DNA of 64,000 nt from Nannocystis pusilla (GTDB taxonomy: Bacteria; Myxococcota_A; Polyangia; Nannocystales; Nannocystaceae): positions 186,001 to 250,000 of the forward strand of contig NZ_JAIRAU010000056.1 of assembly GCF_020073745.1 (NCBI RefSeq), written 5' to 3'. The number at the start of each line of letters is the position of its first letter. Within the stretch, counting starts at the first letter, position 1. A program made the position numbers and the translations under genes. The notes under the pieces were generated by a model. That model had not been told where the DNA came from and did no database searches. It saw nothing but the letters and a program-made list of their open reading frames with translations. Below, in pieces: positions 60,427-64,000 of the stretch.

Positions 60427-60478
60427 CATGTAAGCGCATTGACATGCATGGCGCCCAGGACATGTGCGAAGAGACAGC
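60427..60478. repeat. 14-base repeat units upstream of RsbR copy B
   Basis: catgtaagcgcatt (60427-60440), a 6-base interruption, catggcgcccagga (60447-60460), catgtgcgaagaga (60461-60474), then cagc. It is the duplicated counterpart of the block at 59123, with diverged bases but the same spacing. Confidence 0.75.
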
Positions 60479-60503
60479 CTGCGAGGCCCGCGCCACGACG
60501 GCC

Positions 60504-61064
60504 TCAGCCCGCCGGCGGCGCGAGGGTGATGACGCTGTAGGCGATGGCGGCGCTGCTGCCGGAGTTGCGGTAGCCGTGGGGCTGATCGCCGCGGAACACC
60601 ACCACGTCGCCGGGCGAGAGCTTCCAGATCCGCCCCGACTCGCTGAGCTCGATCTCGCCGCGCTCGCAGGTCAGGTATTCGCGCGTCCCGGGCGTGTGCG
60701 GGATGCCCGACATGCTCGCCCCCGCGGGCAGCTCCATGCGCTCGATCTCGAGGCCCGCGATCGGCTCGGGCAGCAGGCGGCGCACGATGACCTTGCCGCG
60801 CTGGCGGGTCGGCAGGGTCGCCGCGGCGTAGAACTTGGAGGTCGTGCGCGGCGGGCTGATGAGCTCCTCGAGCGAGACCTGCAGCGCGGCGGCGACCTTG
60901 ATGAGGACGGCGAGGGTGGGGTTGGCGGCGCCGCTCTCGAGGTTGGCCCAGGTCGGGCGCGGGACCCCGGCGACCCTGGCGATCTGCTGCTGCGTCAGGC
61001 CCCGGGCCTCGCGCAGCTGGCGGATGTTGTTGCCGAGGTGAACGGGGACGGTCTCGTCGTCCAT
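60504..61064 (-). CDS. XRE-family regulator with cupin domain
   Basis: A 186-residue regulator starting at ATG 61064. The N-terminal helix-turn-helix (LGNNIRQLREARGLTQQQIARVAGVPRPTWANLESG, about 10-65) is XRE type. A C-terminal cupin (about 105-180: GASMSGIPHTPGTREYLTCERGEIELS, DVVVFRGDQPHGYRNSG) would bind a small effector or metal. It is divergent from the SDR/QueA-like operon and probably controls it and itself. An inverted repeat between the two genes is the likely operator. Confidence 0.88.
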   Translation of the reverse strand: MDDETVPVHLGNNIRQLREARGLTQQQIARVAGVPRPTWANLESGAANPTLAVLIKVAAALQVSLEELISPPRTTSKFYAAATLPTRQRGKVIVRRLLPEPIAGLEIERMELPAGASMSGIPHTPGTREYLTCERGEIELSESGRIWKLSPGDVVVFRGDQPHGYRNSGSSAAIAYSVITLAPPAG

Positions 61065-61109
61065 GGCTCGCGACTGTGACCGGGACGGCCGGGTCGGCGC
61101 AATAACCTC

Positions 61110-61127
61110 GTGACAAGGAAATGTCAC
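61110..61127. promoter_or_regulatory. Putative operator in the XRE-cupin/SDR intergenic region
   Basis: GTGACA-AGGAAA-TGTCAC, a perfect 6-base inverted repeat with a 6-base spacer, in the 124-base gap between divergent genes. A second inverted repeat (CGGTT-GGTA-AACCG, 61130-61143) lies 2 bases further right. Either could bind the XRE-cupin regulator; neither matches the 14-base repeat. Confidence 0.55.
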
Positions 61128-61188
61128 CGCGGTTGGTAAACCGTCCGGGGCGCTCCACGCTGGCGACAGACCCAAAGGAGCTGCTCTC

Positions 61189-61932
61189 ATGACCACGAAT
61201 CTCGATTTTACGGACAACGTCGCGCTCGTCACCGGGGCCGGCCGTGGGCTCGGCCTGGCGCTGGCGCGCGAGCTGGGGCGCCGCGGGGCGCGGGTGGGCC
61301 TGGTCGCCCGCGACGCCGCGGCGCTGCGGGCCGCGGTCGACTCGCTGCGCGGCGAGGGTGTCGTCGCCGAGGCGATCGTCGGCGACGTCGGCGACAAGCG
61401 GGCGATCCACGCGATCGCCCACCAGGCGGCGGCGCTGCTCGGCCCGGTCGACCTGCTGATCCACAACGCCAGCACGCTCGGGCCGGCGCCGCTGCGGCTG
61501 CTGCTCGACACCGAGTGCGAGGACTTCGAGCGCGCGCTGCAGGTCAACCTGCTCGGGCCGTTCCGCCTGAGCAAGGTGATCGCGGGGGCGATGGCGCTGC
61601 GCGGGCGCGGTACGATCGTGCACGTGTCGTCCGACGCGGCCGTCGAGGCCTACCCGCGCTGGGGCGCGTACGGGGCGTCGAAGGCGGCGCTCGACCACCT
61701 CAGCCGGACCTGGGCGGCCGAGCTCGAGGGCACCGGGGTGCGCGTGCTGGCGATCGACCCCGGCGAGATGGACACGCAGATGCACGCGGACGCGATCCCC
61801 GAGGCCGACCGCAGCAGCCTCGCCGATCCGGCCGACGTCGCGCGATGGATCGCGGCGATCGTGCGCGACCCCGCGGGGGCGCCGTCCGGCGCTCGCGTGC
61901 GCGCCGACGACTGGAAGGAGGGCCGGCGATGA
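61189..61932 (+). CDS. SDR-family oxidoreductase
   Basis: A 247-residue short-chain dehydrogenase. The cofactor loop is TGAGRGLGLALA (Gly-rich, residues 15-26), NNAG-type motif HNAS, and the catalytic Ser...Tyr-x-x-x-Lys is VSSDAAVEAYPRWGAYGASKAA. It probably binds NADP(H) because of an Arg after the first strand (LVARDAAAL). The start has an AGGAG site. The stop overlaps the QueA-like gene (ATGA), so the pair acts together; the substrate is not apparent. Confidence 0.9.
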   Translation: MTTNLDFTDNVALVTGAGRGLGLALARELGRRGARVGLVARDAAALRAAVDSLRGEGVVAEAIVGDVGDKRAIHAIAHQAAALLGPVDLLIHNASTLGPAPLRLLLDTECEDFERALQVNLLGPFRLSKVIAGAMALRGRGTIVHVSSDAAVEAYPRWGAYGASKAALDHLSRTWAAELEGTGVRVLAIDPGEMDTQMHADAIPEADRSSLADPADVARWIAAIVRDPAGAPSGARVRADDWKEGRR

Positions 61933-63005
61933 ACCCCGCGACCGCACCCCGCGACGATCGTGCCGACGCCCGCCTGCTCCTGATCGACCCCGCCACCGGG
62001 GCCCGCGCCGACGCGCACGTGCGCGACCTGCCGCGCTGGCTGCGAGCCGGCGACCTGCTGATCGTCAACGACGCGGCGACCCTGCCGGCGTCGCTGCGGG
62101 CCCGCGTATGGCGGAACGAACATGTCTCGGAGGACATGTTGTCGGACGACCTCGAGGTCCGGCTCACCGGCATCGGCGAGGCGACCTGGCGGGTCGCCCT
62201 GCTCGGCGCCGGCGACTGGCGCACGCCGACCGAGCGCCGCCCGCCGCCGCCCGTGCTGCAGGTCGGCGATCGGCTGGTGTTCAGCGAGGCGCTCGCGGCC
62301 GAGGTCGTGGCGGTCTCGCCGGTGTCGCCGCGGCTGGTCGAGCTCCGCTTCGACCGCGAGGGGGCGGCGCTGTGGGGCGCGCTGTACCGTCTGGGCCGGC
62401 CGGTGCAGTACGCGTACGTGCGCGAGCCGCTGGCGCTGTGGTCGGTGCAGACGGTGTTCGCCGGCCGGCCGTGGGCGGCCGAGATGCCCTCGGCGGGACG
62501 TCCGCTCGACTGGGACACGCTGCTGGCGCTGCGCCGCGGCGGCGTCGAGATCGCGGCGGTGAGCCACGCGGCGGGCTTGTCGTCGACCGGCGACGCCGCG
62601 CTCGACGCCGCCCTGCCGCTGCCGGAGCGCTTCGACGTCCCGGCCGCCACGGTCGCCGCGATCGCCCGCGCCCGCGCCCGCGGCGGGCGGGTGATCGCCG
62701 TCGGCACCACCGTCGTGCGCGCGCTCGAGGGCAGCGTGCGCCGCTTCGGCGGGTTGCAGGCCGGCGCCGGCGAGACCGACCTGGTCCTCGGGCCAGCTTT
62801 CGTCCCGCGCGTGGTCGACGGCGTGATCACCGGCATGCACGGTCCGGGCGAGAGCCACTTCGAGCTGCTGAGGGCGTTCGCCGGCGAGGCTGCGCTGCGG
62901 TCGGCGTTCGAGCACGCGGTCGCCGGCGGATACCTCGGCCACGAGTTCGGCGACGCGGCGTTGATCGTGCCCGGACTCGCGTCGGTCGCGGAACAGGCCG
63001 CCTGA
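61929..63005 (+). CDS. QueA-like (SAM:tRNA ribosyltransferase-isomerase) paralogue
   Basis: A 358-residue protein similar to QueA: LRAGDLLIVNDAATLPASLRARV, RPVQYAYVREPLALWSVQTVFAG, GVEIAAVSHAAGLSS and VIAVGTTVVRALEGSVRRFGG with GMHGPGESHFELLRAF. The canonical AAPTAGLHF segment is replaced by AEMPSAGRPL, and the gene is not next to tgt or yajC. It therefore belongs to a paralogous group that is found with SDR and XRE-cupin genes, rather than to standard queuosine synthesis. A new use of SAM-derived ribosyl transfer or isomerisation is possible. A repeat array inside the gene encodes NEHVSEDML. Confidence 0.8.
   Translation: MNPATAPRDDRADARLLLIDPATGARADAHVRDLPRWLRAGDLLIVNDAATLPASLRARVWRNEHVSEDMLSDDLEVRLTGIGEATWRVALLGAGDWRTPTERRPPPPVLQVGDRLVFSEALAAEVVAVSPVSPRLVELRFDREGAALWGALYRLGRPVQYAYVREPLALWSVQTVFAGRPWAAEMPSAGRPLDWDTLLALRRGGVEIAAVSHAAGLSSTGDAALDAALPLPERFDVPAATVAAIARARARGGRVIAVGTTVVRALEGSVRRFGGLQAGAGETDLVLGPAFVPRVVDGVITGMHGPGESHFELLRAFAGEAALRSAFEHAVAGGYLGHEFGDAALIVPGLASVAEQAA
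62107..62138. repeat. 14-base repeat units inside the QueA-like gene
   Basis: tatggcggaacgaa (62107-62120) and catgtctcggagga (62121-62134), then catg. They encode RVWRNEHVSEDML, where homologues usually have a shorter loop, so here the repeat may add residues. Confidence 0.6.
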
Positions 63006-63013
63006 GTCCGCGG

Positions 63014-63044
63014 CATGTCCGCTTGGACATGTCTGAAAATCATG
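63014..63044. repeat. 14-base repeat units between QueA-like and VOC genes
   Basis: catgtccgcttgga (63014-63027), catgtctgaaaat (63028-63040, one base short), then catg. It lies in the 156-base gap ahead of the VOC gene. Confidence 0.65.
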
Positions 63045-63161
63045 TTGTCACGTGTCGGTGTCGGTCCGGCGACCTTGCAGCGAACGGGGGCGCGGGGGGT
63101 TGACCGTGTGGCGCCGAGGGGGTACCCAGGAGCGAACTCGCGCACGGAGCACGAACCCCCC

Positions 63162-63947
63162 ATGACACAGCGAACCGGATACCCCGACGGCGCCCCCTGC
63201 TGGGCCGACCTCAACACCCCCGACCTCGACGGCGCCAGGCGCTTCTACAGCGGCGTGCTGGGCTGGACCTTCGACGAGCCGGTGGCCGAGTTCGGCCACT
63301 ACACGACCGCCCGCCTGCAGGGCCGCAGCGTGGTCGGCGTGGCGCCGAAGATGCCCGACCAGCAGCACTTGCCGTCGGCGTGGAGCGTGTACCTCAAGAC
63401 GTCCGACATCGAGGCGACGGTGCGCAAGCTGGCCGACGCCGGCGGCAACGTGATCGTGCCGCCGATGGAGATCCCCGGCCAGGGCCACATGGCGTTCGGG
63501 TTCGACTCGACCGGCGCCGCGTTCGGTCTGTGGCAGCCGGCCTCGCACACCGGCGCGCAGGCGTTCGACGAGCCCGGCGCGATGTGCTGGCACGAGGTCA
63601 ACACCCGCGAGGGCGAGAAGGCGGACGCGTTCTACCGCCGGCTGTTCCCCTACGAGCAGCAGCAGATCGGCGACTGCAAGACGTTCGACTACATGGTCTA
63701 CCACCTCGCGGGCACGGCCGTCGGCGGCCGCATGCAGATGACCGCGGAGTGGGAGGGCATCCCGCCGCACTGGATGACTTACTTCCGCGTCGAGGACACC
63801 GACCCGGCGGCCGAGCGCGTGCGTCAGTTCGGCGGCAAGGTCATGCACGGGCCGTTCGACTCGCCGCACGGGCGCATCGCGGTGGTCTCCGACCCCTACG
63901 GCGCGGTCTTCTCGATCATCGGGCCGGCGCCGACGCCCGCGTCCTGA
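63162..63947 (+). CDS. VOC-superfamily protein with two glyoxalase-like domains
   Basis: A 261-residue protein starting at ATG 63162. Two vicinal-oxygen-chelate domains lie at about 10-125 (PCWADLNTPDLDGARRFYSGVLGWTF) and 135-255 (MCWHEVNTREGEKADAFYRRLFPYE, TYFRVEDTDPAAERVRQFGGKV, HGRIAVVSDPYGAVFSIIG). This arrangement is common in actinobacterial and myxobacterial proteins annotated as glyoxalase or bleomycin-resistance relatives; the real ligand is unknown. Monocistronic, same strand as the SDR/QueA-like operon. Confidence 0.88.
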   Translation: MTQRTGYPDGAPCWADLNTPDLDGARRFYSGVLGWTFDEPVAEFGHYTTARLQGRSVVGVAPKMPDQQHLPSAWSVYLKTSDIEATVRKLADAGGNVIVPPMEIPGQGHMAFGFDSTGAAFGLWQPASHTGAQAFDEPGAMCWHEVNTREGEKADAFYRRLFPYEQQQIGDCKTFDYMVYHLAGTAVGGRMQMTAEWEGIPPHWMTYFRVEDTDPAAERVRQFGGKVMHGPFDSPHGRIAVVSDPYGAVFSIIGPAPTPAS

Positions 63948-64000
63948 GCGCGTGACGGAGAGGATCATGGGGCCTCGACGCCGCGGATCTCCGGGGTCCG

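Overview
The window is GC-rich DNA that reads like a myxobacterium of the Nannocystaceae type (Nannocystis, Plesiocystis or Enhygromyxa relatives). This is inferred from protein style, since no rRNA marker is present. About seventeen predicted lipoproteins lie in 64 kb. Many have a Thr/Ser/Asp/Gly-rich tether straight after the lipobox cysteine. There are also von Willebrand A proteins, a CFI-box protein, DUF1501 and haem-protein partners, and a large partner-switching (stressosome) module. Genes lie on both strands in short operons, often with 4-base ATGA or GTGA overlaps. No phage, transposase, CRISPR or rRNA was found.

Layout. 0-9 kb: a pair of Tyr/Cys-rich surface lipoproteins, an AsmA-like membrane protein, several small lipoproteins, a Pro/Ala-rich membrane protein and a CFI-box protein. 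9-14 kb: GAF sensor kinase, a hypothetical protein, a diacylglycerol-kinase-like enzyme and DNA polymerase IV. 14-23.5 kb: metabolic genes (a single-chain ethanolamine ammonia-lyase, a crotonase, a methyltransferase, a PLP decarboxylase, an adenine/adenosine deaminase) with two exported proteins among them. 23.5-41 kb: surface and envelope proteins (VWA, FG-GAP, cysteine-rich, ZU5/EGF), a sodium:solute symporter with its DUF3311 partner, tRNA-Lys(CTT) with a strong terminator, the DUF1501/haem pair, a DUF434 protein and a Rieske oxygenase. 41-46.6 kb: an archaemetzincin, then an apparent deletion scar joining the stump of a nicotinate phosphoribosyltransferase gene to the shortened 3' end of an ABC permease/M1 peptidase gene, followed by its ABC ATPase. 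47-50.7 kb: a PPC-like lipoprotein, formate-THF ligase and a YiiX-like hydrolase. 50.9-60.4 kb: the stressosome region. 60.5-64 kb: an XRE-cupin regulator divergent from an SDR/QueA-like operon, then a VOC protein.

The stressosome region is the clearest functional system. One tightly coupled operon encodes a PAS-PAS-histidine kinase fused to an RsbT-type serine kinase, a separate RsbT, an RsbX-type phosphatase, an RsbS and two RsbR co-antagonists with different sensor domains. Two more RsbR genes stand as a recent tandem duplication nearby, and another HATPase (RsbT/RsbW-like) gene lies between. No RsbU, RsbV or sigma factor is present, so the output is elsewhere or new.

The most unusual signal is not a gene. 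A degenerate 14-base unit, consensus CMTGTCCNNNNGGA followed by CAKG, occurs dozens of times, roughly once per kilobase, in genes and between them, singly or in head-to-tail arrays of two to six units with strict 14-base period. Because the unit is palindromic, two adjacent half-units form ACMTGTCC-N4-GGACAKGT. I do not recognise this element.
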